From contig OX578281.1 of the NCBI GenBank assembly GCA_951217055.1, positions 28,754,101 to 28,818,100 on the forward strand: 64,000 nt of DNA. The letters are read 5' to 3'. The notes under the pieces were generated by a model. The model searched no databases. It was not told where the DNA came from and saw nothing but the letters and a program-made list of their open reading frames with translations. Shown here piece by piece: positions 12,480 to 53,035 of this stretch. The number at the start of each line of letters is the position of its first letter. Within the stretch, counting starts at the first letter, position 1. The stretch comes from Gerris lacustris (Eukaryota; Arthropoda; Insecta; Hemiptera; Gerridae). The translations under genes and the position numbers were made by a program.

Positions 12480-13286
12480 AAGCGATGGCGTTAAGTTAAT
12501 GTGAAAGAAACGACACCGTGCAGTGCTACGGAGTTGTAGATTGCGTTTTTTACCACATAGCAGTGTTGATTGGATGATCAAGGTTGCCTCCAACATTAAA
12601 ACTACAATAACATACACAGGCATTAAAAAACTCGATCTATATTTATTTAAAAGTATTTTCTACAATAATTTAATTGATCTACAGTAATTAATTTGGTCCC
12701 TACGTGTTGTGATGAACTTGAAACAGAGGGGACCGGCCACACCTTGCTTACAAACACTCCGATCGCTCGTCACCGGATAAACTACTATACCATAACTACT
12801 AATAGATAAACTACTTAGATCTCATCTCATCTTAGATAAATACCCAGGTATCGGTTGATTAAAGAAACCAAACTAAGTTTATCATATAAAAAACATAAAT
12901 ATGTAGTTTGTATCGGAAGATGAGAGGTTTCACAGTGAGTGTAGAGATTCCTCTCGAGCTCAGACAGAGATGACTCCGGTTCCATGCGTCCATATCGAAA
13001 CAAACTTACCCTGTATAACCGTCTTAATTAGGAGATCTAGACTAGACTCATTAACTAAATCTAAAACAACTTACAGCTAGGCAATGTACACGAGTACACA
13101 TTTCTACAGCGGATATTATAAAAGTATTAACTATAGTCTATTAGAATTAGAATTTCCCTAATTCCGCATGAGCAAATTGTCACATCTATTTAAAAAAACA
13201 CGTTTATTTTCATCAGGTGGGGCGGTCACACTTTGGCGACGACCGATTTAAACCCAAGTTAAACTAATTATTTATTTGTTATCTAG
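12480..13286. other. 3' flank of the CD36-family gene
   Basis: On the minus strand this follows both stop codons of the gene, so part may be 3' untranslated region. No other gene is recognised. Confidence 0.4.
13271..13276 (-). promoter_or_regulatory. Candidate polyadenylation signal
   Basis: AATAAA on the minus strand, about 15 bases after the second (TAA) stop of the CD36-family gene. Another AATAAA lies near 13349, inside the frame after the TAG. Which one is used cannot be decided. Confidence 0.35.
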
Positions 13287-13289
13287 TTA

Positions 13290-13382
13290 GTCGTGCAGCT
13301 GACGAAGTTCTGGAGTCTCGTAAAATCCATTTGGTTTGTTAGGAACACGTTTATTTGGAAATACGTGGTTCCACTGCTGCTG
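13290..13382 (-). other. 31-codon open frame after the TAG stop (possible readthrough)
   Basis: Immediately 3' of the annotated TAG the same frame stays open for 31 codons to a TAA at 13287-13289. It begins with three CAG codons and encodes a polar, proline- and asparagine-rich peptide with segments KRVPNKPNGF and YETPELRQLHD. The base after the stop is C, a context known to be leaky. A frame of this length is not rare by chance, so this is a hypothesis. Confidence 0.35.
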
Positions 13383-41790
<28,408 letters not shown>

Positions 41791-41937
41791 ACTCCTGCAA
41801 CAATAAACACACACACCATCCCACAAATAACTATAAAAAAAACTGTTTTTAAGGGGGAGTTTTTAAGGGGGGAGGGCGACCAAACATAGACACATTTTAC
41901 ATGCCCATGCCACGGTTTGTTATAGTTTGTTTTTATT

Positions 41938-42300
41938 AGGGTTCATAAGCCGAGGACCCTTATAATTTCCTGAGTTTATCTGTCTGTTGTTAACGCACCC
42001 CTCAAAAAACTAAGGGTTGAAGTTTAAGGGGTTGAAATGATTTTAACCAAAATGTATAATGTGGGGTGTTAAATGAGAGAGGAGGATGTTCTGAGTACAA
42101 ATATATGTTTGGTTTAGTTTTTGTATCATCTTTGTGCCACGTGCCCTTAAAAATTGTTTTTCATGCCTTCAAATCAAATCAAAAATTAATATCTTGGAAA
42201 AGGTTTGAGCTAGAGACTATTTTCATCGCGTTTGGACGACACAAATGCATTTAATTTTGTTTCAATTTTTCTTTTTTTCAATTTGTGCGTTTATGTTATT
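41938..42300 (+). mobile_element. Interspersed repeat with agggttc / gaccctta head, second copy
   Basis: Starts tagggttcataagccgagg and parallels 23173-23520 through gttgaagttt, atgtggg and ttttgtatcatctttgtgcc. Confidence 0.6.
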
Positions 42301-42304
42301 TCGC

Positions 42305-43440
42305 TTCTTGTAATAAATGGATTAAAAGTTATAGCTAAAATAAAATGTTAAGTAGCCCCATTTTAAATAGATAGGCGATTATGCTGGTTAAAAAACACGA
42401 TCGTTATTTAAATTTCTTACGGAATTTTTGCGTGAATACTGAAAGCAAATACTTGACGACTTTATTATTTGTAGACTAGTGCGAATTTATTTCAACTAAA
42501 TACATTACATATCAAAGTATGCGACCTTGCTAGAGATGAAAGTGGCAAAACTACGGAATAGGAGTTTAATCATATGATTGAACTTTATTCCAAGCTAACA
42601 CTCTGATATCAATATTCATTCTAGTTTCTAACAAACTTTAAAAAAATCTTCACCCGTAAAAGTGTCTAGTAACAAAATATTAGTTTACTTTTACAAATAG
42701 GCTTAAATGTATAGGAGAGTGTTCTTCTCCGTTTAGGCCGATTTACCAGCAAGTAAATTAATGTATGTAAGTTTATCCGTGTGTACGATTTGGTAATAAA
42801 TGCATCCATCTATCAATCTTTAGCAAATGCCCTCTTCACTTTGCTACGCAATATTACTTGAAACGGTGAATGAGGCTTGCAACGAGAAACCCAATCTCTC
42901 TAATAGCTGTGTAAATGGTTATTACGTTAGAAGTGATAAAGTGCAGCGCAATGAAACTAACTCGGTGTCGCATTATTGTTGCCTTTCAGCTAATCCAGTC
43001 AAGCCATGTTATTTTACCCTCTAACGAGGCCAAATATAAATACCCTATCTATAAAAGATAAGCTTAAAAAGCCATCAAAATTAATAATACTACAAATAGA
43101 CTAAATTCAATAATTGCGCTTTATTACAACCATGCTAAGGCATTGAATTGTACATTACTCCTTTTATCTTATTTTACTGCAGGACTGTAGCAACAATTAC
43201 AAAGTAGTATCAGTTCATATAGTTCTATAGAAGGGATCTGATTGAGACAGGATAAAGCAGCAAATTCGCTTTCTTTTACATCATAAACCACTTTTGAAAA
43301 AAAAGGGTTTTTCAATCGGCCGATTTAATTCAAGGTGGTGATAGTGTTTGAAACCTCACTATAATTGGACAACAATGTGATCTCCATTGCTTTGAAACGC
43401 AAAAATAAAATCATTTGGTATGATAATTTCTGAAATAATA
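42305..43440. other. No gene recognised
   Basis: AT-rich DNA upstream of the first coding exon. A 65-codon plus-strand frame at 42827 has no family resemblance. Confidence 0.4.
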
Positions 43441-43485
43441 TTGTAACTGCAGAAAAGGGATTTTCTGAAAATTGATCCTTAAGGG

Positions 43486-44700
43486 GAGGAAAAGATGCGA
43501 TGTAAGAAAAGAGAAATTGAGCCTAGACTGATCTTCTGAAGCTATAGGAAGTTAATACTTGGGAAAGGAATTCTCATCAGGATGTAACTATATACTCGTA
43601 TATTAATTTATATTACTAACTGTAACCCGTATATTAATATAAATTAATAAATGAGTATATAGTTACATCCTAATGAGAATCCCTTTCCCAAGTAATAACT
43701 TCCTAGCTTCAGAAGATCAGTCTAGGCCAGTGGATCCCTTTTTTTCTTCATCGACCCCTTTTAAAAAAATTATTTTCTTTCATCGACCCCCTTTTATTTA
43801 AGGACTCGGACAAAAAAATATTTAAAAAAGTGGTTTATATAAGATTTCAGGTAACAGTTATAAAATTAATTTCAGATGTATCGTTAGGTAATTGGACAAT
43901 CGTTCGATTTTTATAAATGTGGTCATTGTGTCAATATATTGATAATTTTTTTAAATATTTGGCCTGAAATTACCTATAATCGTATAGTCACTATAGCTAA
44001 CATATCATATTTTCTTTTAATTGTTCTAAGTGTTCAATGAAAAGACAAAAAATGTTTAAAAAATTTGAAAACGAATAGATGTTCACCTGTAGTGTACATT
44101 TGTAACAGTTCGCTAAAAGAAATTATTCTGTCATGTATCTTAATCAGGAGCTATAATATCGAACAAATAACATCAAAATACTATTTCTACAAAAAGTGGA
44201 TTCATCCAACTGTTCACCTATACGTTGTATAGAGTAATTACTGTACGGAATACTTTTTAAAACTGGTTCAGGGTTCATTTTCATAAGTTTTTATTACCTC
44301 TTTATTGCTGGTGGGCGATATTATTTTTTTTACCAGTGGTATGTGGACATCCAGCTTTTGCAATAAACAAAGAAATATGCAAGAGGCTTCTAATCCACCA
44401 GCATTATTTATAGAGGTTAACCGCTTAATAAATTATTTAATTTTCACTTTTGAACGATACGCAAATTTTTCTTTTATATTCTTGAAATTGTCAATATTGA
44501 AACCTTTTAAATTTATCACCTCTGGAATACTATAGACTCCTTTTGAATTTTCATAGACCCAAGGAGTACTATAGACCCCTTTTAAATTTCCATAGACCCC
44601 CAAGGCTAAGGGGTCCACCTGGATCTCGTTGGGAAACCCTGGCCTAGGCTCAATTTCGCTTTTCTTAAATCGCCTATTCCCCCCCCCCCCCCCCCTTAGT
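43486..44700. mobile_element. Fold-back element, right arm split by a hAT insertion
   Basis: 43490-43615 and 43620-43727 are inverted copies around a short ATATTAATATA-rich centre (for example agcctagactgatcttctga against its complement). The right arm resumes after the hAT element at 44650 with ctcaatttcgcttttctta, matching the left arm inverted at about 43500. Confidence 0.8.
43728..44641. mobile_element. Non-autonomous hAT element (914 bp)
   Basis: The ends cagtggatccc and gggaaaccctg are imperfect inverted repeats of the hAT type. The octamers gtctaggc (43720-43727) and gcctaggc (44642-44649) form a target duplication with one mismatch. The interior has repeated tatagaccc-like text near the right end. 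The uninterrupted fold-back arm gives the empty-site order. Confidence 0.82.
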
Positions 44701-44943
44701 GATAATTTATTGGCATTATCTTATGATTATTCCAACTTCAAGCCAGGGATGCAATAATACCGGGAGGGGGGGTTGTAAATTATTTTATACAAGGGGGAAT
44801 GTAGAATTAAGAAAAGAGGAATTTTGAAAACTCTGCATATAAATAGTCCTACTTAGTAAAATACCTACCTTTTTTGTTTCTTGACCCACATTTTATATTA
44901 TGAACCCATGAAATTAAAAAAAAAAAAAAAATACATTAAAAAT

Positions 44944-44980
44944 AATTAACTTGGTAGCGATGCACGGGAATTCAGCTAGT
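44944..44980 (-). mobile_element. Short inverted fragment with actagctg head
   Basis: On the minus strand reads actagctgaattcccgtgca, the head type seen at 12068 and 24239. Confidence 0.35.
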
Positions 44981-45060
44981 ACTGATAATAGTAGTGTTGG
45001 GCTGTGGGTGATGCAAGAAACGTGAGATGATGTGAAGGAGAGATGTAAGATGGTACTCAC

Positions 45061-45392
45061 AGGGTTCAAGGTACATTGGTACCTTGAAGATTGCTAACTA
45101 ACTCAACCACACTGATCCACAACAGTTAATACCGAGTATTGCCTCAGCTCATATATCTCGTGCAACGTTCCTTTATACCGAAGTCTTCCAAGGAGCCTCT
45201 GCTTTCCCATTCCTTGGATATCTTATCCAAGGACTTGACGCCCGGTTCAGTCAGCAGTTTATTAAGTACACTGCTTCGAGCACACAACCCTGTAATTACC
45301 CAGTAAAATCCTAAAACAAACCATGCATAGCAAATAGTCTGTTTTAGGTACGAGACGTGTCCTCTGCCGTATAATAGTATGAACGTCTCCAT
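45061..45392 (-). other. Proposed first exon of the CD36-like gene (5' UTR with long upstream ORF)
   Basis: Donor gtgagt follows 45061 on the minus strand. If joined to 41794, a TGA lies two codons before the junction in the frame of the 41790 ATG, so this exon would be untranslated leader for that protein. It contains a separate 82-codon frame (45392 to 45144, METFILLYGRGHVSYLKQTI...) with balanced codon use. That frame may be an upstream ORF, the end of another gene, or chance. An internal acceptor-like ttacag at about 45290 allows other splice forms. Confidence 0.35.
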
Positions 45393-45410
45393 TAGAATTC
45401 AAGTCCTCGT

Positions 45411-45418
45411 TTTTATAA
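45411..45418 (-). promoter_or_regulatory. Candidate TATA box
   Basis: Minus-strand TATAAAAA about 30-35 bases before gttcatact, an Inr-like start. It would serve the proposed first exon. Confidence 0.3.
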
Positions 45419-46130
45419 GTTATTAAAATTACTTGATTAGATTGTAGGTAAAATTAAAGAATCAAGTAAGTTTACATGGTAGATAGGTGGGGGTCAACAA
45501 GAATGTAAACTAAAGGGATGCACTTAGTCCCAAATTGTTGTTGTGAGGTTAAAATTTGTACCCACTATTCTGACTACCAAACTACCAAGAAACCTGATAA
45601 ATTCACATATTATGCATTTCCCTTGATTGCGCAGGTTATTCGAGACATCTCAGACAAACTTTCTTATATACAACTTCATAATTCCTTAGCCCAGTGTTTT
45701 CCATTTATTAGTTTTCGTAGATACATTTAATTATTAGAAATTTTATAAAAATTATTTTTCCTCGGCGGGGAAATAAACCCGGCCTCTCTCCGTCCGCGTT
45801 TAAAGCTATTTTCTCAAGAACTAGATTTTTCCCGAGAAAACGGTTTATATCGTTAGATTCGTAATTAAATGGACTATATTTTTAATTTTCTTAATGTGTT
45901 TTAGTTTTAGCTATGGGGTATATAAGAAATTTCCGTCGACATATGAAAAATGAGACGCTCTTAAATATCGAGCCAAGAAGTTATATATAATAGGAGGTTG
46001 TTTAGTTTTTACTTATATTCATTGTAGTACCATATTTCACCGATAGAAATTCTAAATTTTATACAAAATTATAAATTCAATTTTTTAAGTTTTTGGTAGT
46101 TTTCATACTACGGAAAGTTAAATTTTAATT

Positions 46131-46318
46131 TAAATCAAATTATAATTATTATTAACTACGGGAAACAGACAGTGAAAAATACACTCCTGTGCCGGGATTT
46201 GAACCACGGGCCTCTATATTTCCAGTATATATAGAGGCCCGTGGTTCAAATCCCGGCACAGGAGTGTATTTTTCACTGTCTGTTTCCCGTAGTTAATAAT
46301 AATTATAATTTGATTTAA
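46131..46318. mobile_element. Perfect ~90-bp palindrome with tRNA-like box B
   Basis: The left arm starts aaatcaaattataattatta and the right arm is its complement, separated by a few bases (ttccag). Each arm carries ggttcaaatccc in one orientation, a consensus Pol III box B. A deletion derivative is at 9036-9160. Confidence 0.9.
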
Positions 46319-46319
46319 A

Positions 46320-47940
46320 ATACAAAATTATATCAAAACTCCAAATGGACCAAACGGTAGGTGATCAAAATGGACTAATATTCCATAATTTCGCCCCTTA
46401 AGATCCATCTAACATTTTAATTTTTACTCTTTCCTCCACTTCAAGAGAAAGCATGGAAATGTCGACATGTGGGTTCAATGCCCAAATCGTACCTATGATG
46501 CGATGGTTTTCCATGAAATGGAGAAAATTAGTATTATTATCTAGTTGTCTTCTTTTTTATCCTATTTTTGCCTCAATGATATTAAGCCTGACAAGTTAAT
46601 AACCGTCCGGTAAAAATAGTCGGTAACTTATCAAACGGATTGATAATAAAGACCTACGAGACACAACTCAGTCAAACCAAAGTCTATTAGTAAAGCCACG
46701 TCAATTTACTGGTTGAAAACAATAATAAGGGAAATAAAGCATTCTGATTGCACGCGAGAGAGAAAAGTAGATTACTGTGTTTCACAATAAATTGTCCTGA
46801 GTCAAGTTGACCCTCAGGCTTCGACTCGGTCACTCAACTCCAGTATGAGAGAGTGGGAGTGAATCACAATGTAAAGCGTCTTAGTAGGTTAAACTTACTC
46901 TATTAACTTCTACCATAAGAATTGACATTGATGGTTGCTTGTATTTGTGAGGTCAGAGTGTGTTTGGTTCCAACAGTTGGTTCTCTTTAGTTAACGTTAA
47001 TTATTCTGCAAGGACTCGAGCCCAACCAACCTGATTTGAGTTTTCTGCGGTTTCCTCAATCGACAAAGCAAATGCTAAGTTCTCCATAAAAGTCGGTCGC
47101 AGCCGCATTAGCAATAAAATAACCTTGAACTTAGTTATAACCCGTTTTTATTAAATTAGACAACATTATTTTAAATTCCTGCTGTTACCCTTACTTTTTT
47201 TAACTTGTGCCAATAAAAAATTGATTATAAAACTTTGTTTAGTTAAATCTTTTATGCATAAGTTTAGTGGTTAGCAGTAAAATACTTTAGGTACAAGTTT
47301 AGAGCAGTTGAATGCGATGCACACCACTGACTTGGAGCAATCAGTGGCACGAAGGTGCACCACTGACTGTACAACAACCGGAAATGAGAAGATTTGGCAC
47401 TTTAGTAAGCATTGACAGGTAATATATGAGTGGCCGATTGGGCTAAATAAATATAAAGTTAATGCTAAAGACGAATGAATGATTAAGACGGTTTATAGTT
47501 TAGCGAGGGGAGATGTCAGCCTTGACCCACACCACCACCTGTTGAGTCAATTCCCTCTTTTCTACAGCATCTCCACTCCTCAGTCCGCTCACCGGAGGAC
47601 CAATCATTCATATTAGATATTATTAACATATACAACCATCATTTTAACATTTTTTTATGGAAATACTTTAACCCTGGTAGGAATTAAAGGTGGTTGGAAA
47701 TTATAAGACGACACGATAATTAGATTTTTTTTAGATTGTGGTGCATTTACAGGTTTTAAGGTTGTTTGAGTCTATAATATTGGTTTTATAAAAGGTGTCG
47801 TAAACAACTCGAGGAATTTAAACCGCAACTAGTGGCGAAATAAAAAAAAAATCTATTTTAGCTTTAAATTAGTCCAAAAGCCCCCGAAAAACGTGAGATA
47901 AAACATTATTATTTCGGTTTCAACATTTCTATTTATTTAT
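46320..47940. other. No gene recognised
   Basis: Upstream DNA with no supported exon, RNA or repeat. Confidence 0.35.
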
Positions 47941-47942
47941 TT

Positions 47943-48360
47943 TTGCTTCCGACCTTCCAAAGGTAACGGAAGCTATGTGATCGTTTTGAAGAACGAAAAA
48001 AAAATTATTTCTCCTATTTCAAAAATTCCAAGACGGAAATCCATTTCAGACATCAGGGAACATTTGTTGTTCCGTGTCTGTCTGTCGGTCTGTCACTCAA
48101 TTTTTGCGAATCAACAATCTTAAAGACAACACGTCCGATTTTAATGAAATTTGGATGTTCGGACACAATTATCCCATTGTTGGTCCCATAATATAAGTTT
48201 AAACTTTCTGTATTCAATTGTATTTCTTCCACATGTGCAGAAACATACATTTATTTACACCTATACCTTCATAAGTACTCTTCTGATTTTTATGAAATTT
48301 GGATGGTTTGTTGAAAGTAGCCCGCAGATAGCACCAGATTAACTTCAACCGGCTGCGCTC
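47943..48360 (+). mobile_element. GTCT hairpin family, diverged copy (5' half)
   Basis: Head gcttccgaccttccaaaggt, then the gaacga hairpin region, gacggaaatcc, a GTCT run and two gattttnatgaaatttggatg segments. The 3' end is missing. Confidence 0.7.
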
Positions 48361-48514
48361 TTTTGCTCACTTTTGCTAAATTCATGTAAAAAAATCAAAA
48401 CCATTTTGACATGTTAAAAAAATCACAGGGAAGTACTTGCATCCAAGTACTTTTTTGGGTTTTTTAGATGATTAAGCATACCCGTTATCAAATGATTTTT
48501 TTTTTTTCTTCGAT

Positions 48515-48552
48515 CTCAAGGGTCCCGGGTTCGATTCCCCGGGGGGTCACAA
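48515..48552 (+). mobile_element. tRNA 3'-half-like fragment
   Basis: gggtcccgggttcgattccc followed by cggggggtca: a good T-arm with box B and a complementary stem, preceded by a T run. The 5' half of a tRNA is not evident, so a SINE fragment is more likely than a gene. Confidence 0.4.
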
Positions 48553-48599
48553 TGTTTTTCATCAGTAATAACGACTAGATAAATTACATTTTTTCAGAA

Positions 48600-49110
48600 C
48601 ATTTTCATCGCTCCACCAAGAAGGTAAAGCCATGAATTATTTTGAAATTTTAGGACTAGCTGTTTTATAGTGTTGGGGGGGGGGGATTTTTTGGGGCATA
48701 TTTTGACTTATAAAACCAATAAAGAATGAAAATTTAAAAAAATAAAATATATATTTGTATCCTACTCTTCAGCAGCTTTCCTTTGATACCCCACTCAAAA
48801 TTATAAAAAAATAAAATTTTGGCGCACTTCAAATTTTGGCGCACAAAATTGGTAATTTTTAAAAACTAGAAATGAACTCCCGGAAATATCATCGCCCCAC
48901 AATAAGGAATTAGCATGAATTATTTCGAAATTTTTGGACCAGTCGTTATATAGTGGTTGGGGGGGGGGATTTTTGGGTATATTTTGATTTTTTTACCCAA
49001 TAAGGAATGCAACATTTAAAAAAGCATATATGTATTTGTGTTCTGCTCTTCAGCAGCTTTCATTTGATACCCAACTCGAAAATTAAAAAAAAATATAAAT
49101 ATTTGAGTTT
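48600..49110. repeat. Two-unit divergent tandem repeat (~285 bp)
   Basis: 48600-48830 and 48886-49105 share the order atgaattatttngaaattt, ttggggggggggattttt, ctcttcagcagctttc and gatacccnactc. About 80 percent similar by eye. G runs are conserved in both. Confidence 0.7.
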
Positions 49111-49386
49111 AACACATTTTTGCGAATTGCGAATGCGCATATTTAATTTTGAACTTCTCTACATTTTTCCTGTGGTTGGGTCAAAACGTTGCACCAGTGT
49201 TTCAAATTTCTTCACTTTCGCTTAAACGGTTCGGGCCCTGTGAACCAAAGAGCGACGGATGGACGGACACATCACCTTTGGCATAAGGGTTTTGTGAAGT
49301 ATCTACAAAACCCTAAAAACGAGGGAAATAATTAAATAAATTAGATAATAATCACTTATAAATGCATAAAATCAATAAAGTACGAG

Positions 49387-49860
49387 CTAGGATGCGAGGA
49401 AACAATGTTGGCACACTGATTTGCAGTCTGTTTGGTTCGTGTCTGTCTATTTGTTAGTCTCTTAATTTTTGCGAACCATATCTTTAAAAATAACGTCCGA
49501 TTTTATTGAAATTTGGATGGTAGGTCATAATTAGTCCATAGTTGGTCACATATATTTGTTTCTCTTCCACATGCGCACAAACATAAATTTATTTACACCT
49601 ATATCTTCATAAGTACTCTCTTCTGATTTTAATGATATTTGGATGGTTTGTTGAAAGCAGCCCGAAGATAGCCCCAGATTAATTTCAACTGTCTGCGCTC
49701 TGTAAATTTTGCTAAAACTTCATGCAAATTTGACAGATTAAAAAAACGGAGGAAAATGAAATCAATTTAATAATAATAGGTTGTAATAGGATAAAATCAA
49801 TAATGTTTACGAAATATGGCGCGAAGAAGCTGTGTGCCACAGTAATTGGCAGACTATTTT
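49387..49860 (+). mobile_element. GTCT hairpin family, rearranged pieces
   Basis: The 3' terminus (gatgcgaggaaacaatg...tttgcagtctgttt) at 49387-49435 joins directly to a GTCT/gatttt part (49436-49700). A second 3' terminus follows at 49790-49860 (gtgccacagtaattggcaga). Confidence 0.6.
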
Positions 49861-50726
49861 TATTTCGTATATCTTTTAAATACGAATTTAACCATATTAT
49901 AAGACATTTTTGACTTAACTTAAATTTAATAGCCCTATATATATGAGGAAGTTTTGTTCGACTGATTTTTATTAAAATTTTCACATTTTTGTTTACGATA
50001 ACAATTTTATTATTCTAAAATAATAAAAAAATTAGTTGCACGTTGAATCAAGGTTGCATGTGCAGTATTCAATTAACTGATCTACTTCATATTAATTTAA
50101 GATTTCTTAATATTATATGTAATTATTTAAATTTTTACTAAGATTTTATTCAAGGTCTAACTTTAAGGAATTTTTATTAAAAATGCGATATAAAAAGATT
50201 ATATTTAAAATAATTGATTTACAAAATAACATATTTTCGTAACCGTAATATTTTTTTTTTATTTTTCGTAATTATATGGATCGGAAAATCGTTTTAATTT
50301 CTTTGTTTTGATCCGCCTGTTTTTATAAGAGTTAATTGTTATAAGCATTATTTTTATTATAACATAAAGTATAAAAAGCTTTCAATAAAAATAAAATTTG
50401 AATTTCAAATTACGGTGGTTTGACAGGTGCTAACGTCTTAGAGATTGTTAAAAGTCGTATGTATTAACATTTTTTTGTCTTTTATGTGAATAAACAGTTT
50501 TTCTACTCTATATCAATTATTTTTAATATATTTTCTTTTTTAAAATTGCATATCTTGGAAAAATAAATTAATCTGCATCAATTATTTTTAATTTTATATG
50601 GAATTTTTTAAAATGAATTCTTGTTTCAAAGATGTGTTTAGTGAGATGGAACACAATAGACAATAAATAATAACCCAATTTATTAAATATTAAAGATTGA
50701 TCTGCTTTTATATTTTTTAATTTTGC

Positions 50727-51130
50727 TTCCGAGCTTACTGAAGATAACCGAAGCTATGTGATCGTTCTGAAGAACGAAAATATTTTGTCTCCGATTTCAA
50801 AAATTCCAAGACAGAAATCCGTTTCAGACAACAGATAACATTTTTGTAAAAGCATAAAATCAATAAAGTACTCGCTAGGATGCGAGGAAGAAATGTGCCA
50901 CACTAATTGGCAGTCTATTTGGTTCATGTCTGTCTGTCTGTCTGTCGGGGTTTCACTCAATTTTTGCGAACCACATCTTAAAATCTACCTACAGGTCCGA
51001 TTTTAATGAAATTTGTATGGTAGATCATAATTGGCTCATTGTTAGTCCCATTCCCATATAAGTTTCAACCTTCTGCACTCATTTGTTTCTCTTCCACATA
51101 CGCACAAACATACATTTATTACATACTTTA
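50727..51130 (+). mobile_element. GTCT hairpin family, chimeric copy
   Basis: Head hairpin gcttccgagcttactgaaga and the cgttctgaagaacg hairpin at 50727-50780; internal deletion to the 3' terminus at 50850-50918; then directly another unit's GTCT run and gattttaatgaaatttgtat. The LINE at 51135 follows. Confidence 0.65.
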
Positions 51131-51134
51131 TTAC

Positions 51135-52515
51135 AGAATATTTTCAGGTAAAAAGAAAATTTATAAAGCGAAAACCGTGGATAACCAAGGGAATCATTAC
51201 TAGTATGCAAAAGAGAGATCAAATATTCAAAAGACTATCCAATCAACCTAATAATACAGCTCTAAACCAAAAATATAAATACTACAGAAATAAAGTTACC
51301 GAACTAATTAAACAATCTAAAAACGCGTTTTTAACAAACAAAATAAAGGAATTTGGAAGTGATAATTGCAAAATTTGGAAAATATTAAACGACATTTTAG
51401 AAAAATCTAGGAAAAATACGGAAATTAAACATAAATCTGGAAAAAAGGAATTAAACATAAATGAAATAGCTGAAATCTTAATCAACCATTTCTCATCTGT
51501 TGGCGAATCTTTAGTCGATAAACAGATAAAATACTGCGACTGCAGTAAAAATACATCCAACACTACAATACACAGAAACTCCGACTCAATCTTTCTACCA
51601 CCCATAACAGACCATGAGATTTTGAAATATATAATAAACAACTTAAAAAACAATACTTCCTCGGGAACTCACTCATATCCTCAAACATAATTAAAGCATG
51701 TTACAATAACCTTTTAAATCCTTTAGTTCATATATTCAACCTATATATATAGGATACTTCCCAATTTCTTTTTAGGAGGCTATTGTGACTCCACTACACA
51801 AAGACGGAGATAAATCGGACCCGAACAACTACAGACCAATTTCTCTAGTAACCACTTTATCAAAAATATTTGAAAAATGCATAAAACACAGTCTGCAAAA
51901 ATTCTTGGACAAACATAATATTCTGGCAGATACACAGTATGGGTTTAGAGAAGGAAAAACACATCTGATGCCTTACCTTATACTATTTAACTGAACAAAT
52001 AATTAAAAACCTAGATAAGAAAAAGAAAGTTATTGCTGTTTTCTTAGATTTAAAAAAGGCATTTGACACTATGTCCCACAGTAAACTCATAGAAAAATTG
52101 GAAATGTACGGAATCAGAGGAATACCGCTAAAATTGTTTAATAGTTATCTCTCAGAGAGATCGCAAAGAGTAAAAATAAATAACTATTACAGTAAATCAG
52201 CTAAAGTAAAAATAGGCACGGCTCAAGCCACAGTCCTCTCGCCATTAAATTTTCTTTGTTACATTAATGACCTATATCTAATTAAAGACTTTACGGGGGA
52301 TAGAGTAGGCTTTGCAGATGACACCTGCTTAATTTTCAGCGGGGAAAATTGGGAAGAAGCTGAAAGAAACACTGAAGAAGGGCTCAAATGATAAATAAAT
52401 GGCTCCACACGAACCTACTCTACCTCAATGTAAAAAAAAACAAATTTATAACTTTTTCGCCAACGAAATCCGGACAACCAAGAAATTTAACAAACATTCC
52501 AATCCATGACTGTAA
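51135..52515 (+). pseudogene. Non-LTR retrotransposon fragment (Jockey/CR1-like reverse transcriptase)
   Basis: About 51150-51690 encodes KPWITKGIITSMQKRDQIFK and a lysine-rich linker. After a stop or frameshift, 51785 begins PLHKDGDKSDPNNYRPISLV and reaches TQYGFREG. A frameshift then leads to VIAVFLDLKKAFDTMSHSKL, and 52071-52391 continues to FADDTCLIFSG. The catalytic FADD pair is intact. The usual PQG of the next block reads AQA (GTAQATVLSPL). It is truncated at both ends and cannot be autonomous. The clade is inferred from motif style. Confidence 0.8.
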
Positions 52516-52660
52516 ACGTAACAGATTTGCCCTGTTGAGTTCTCACGACAGTTTGAGGGTTATTTGACTTCGGCATACGTGAAATTTCTCATATGTGTCT
52601 TCCGTTAGCTGACTGTGATTAAATAAGAAATAATTAAAAAAAAAAGAAAAGTTGTTATTT

Positions 52661-52775
52661 TTTAAAAAAAATTAGGGTGCTTTGAGCTATATATTTATAC
52701 AAACTCTATTTTTAAAAAAAAATTGGGGTGCTTTGAGCTATATATTTATACAAACTCTATTTTTAAAAAATAGCT
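52661..52775. repeat. 57-bp tandem duplication
   Basis: gggtgctttgagctatatat plus ttatacaaactctattttt occurs twice, separated by an A run. Confidence 0.85.
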
Positions 52776-52934
52776 ATCAATGTGAACACCACACTTTTGT
52801 ATAAGTCATATAAATTTTGTTAAAATTATTTTTTACTTTTTAGTTCTATATGTATATTTAAGTGTGTTTTTTACTTTTGTAAACCAATATTTCTTTTTGC
52901 ATTCTAGTCCTCAAACTAACTTAAATTTAATAGT

Positions 52935-53035
52935 AGCTTGAGGGAAAAAGTAATCACTCGACATGAGGGTTGATCCCACGACAATATGATAAGGAGTCCG
53001 AAGCTCTTCCGCTAAGCTGATGCATTTTTCAAGTT
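52935..53035 (-). mobile_element. tRNA-like fragment
   Basis: The minus strand reads cagcttagcggaagagcttc, ggactccttatc and gggatcaacccctc-like text: tRNA-like order with a weak box B. Probably a SINE remnant. Confidence 0.35.
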
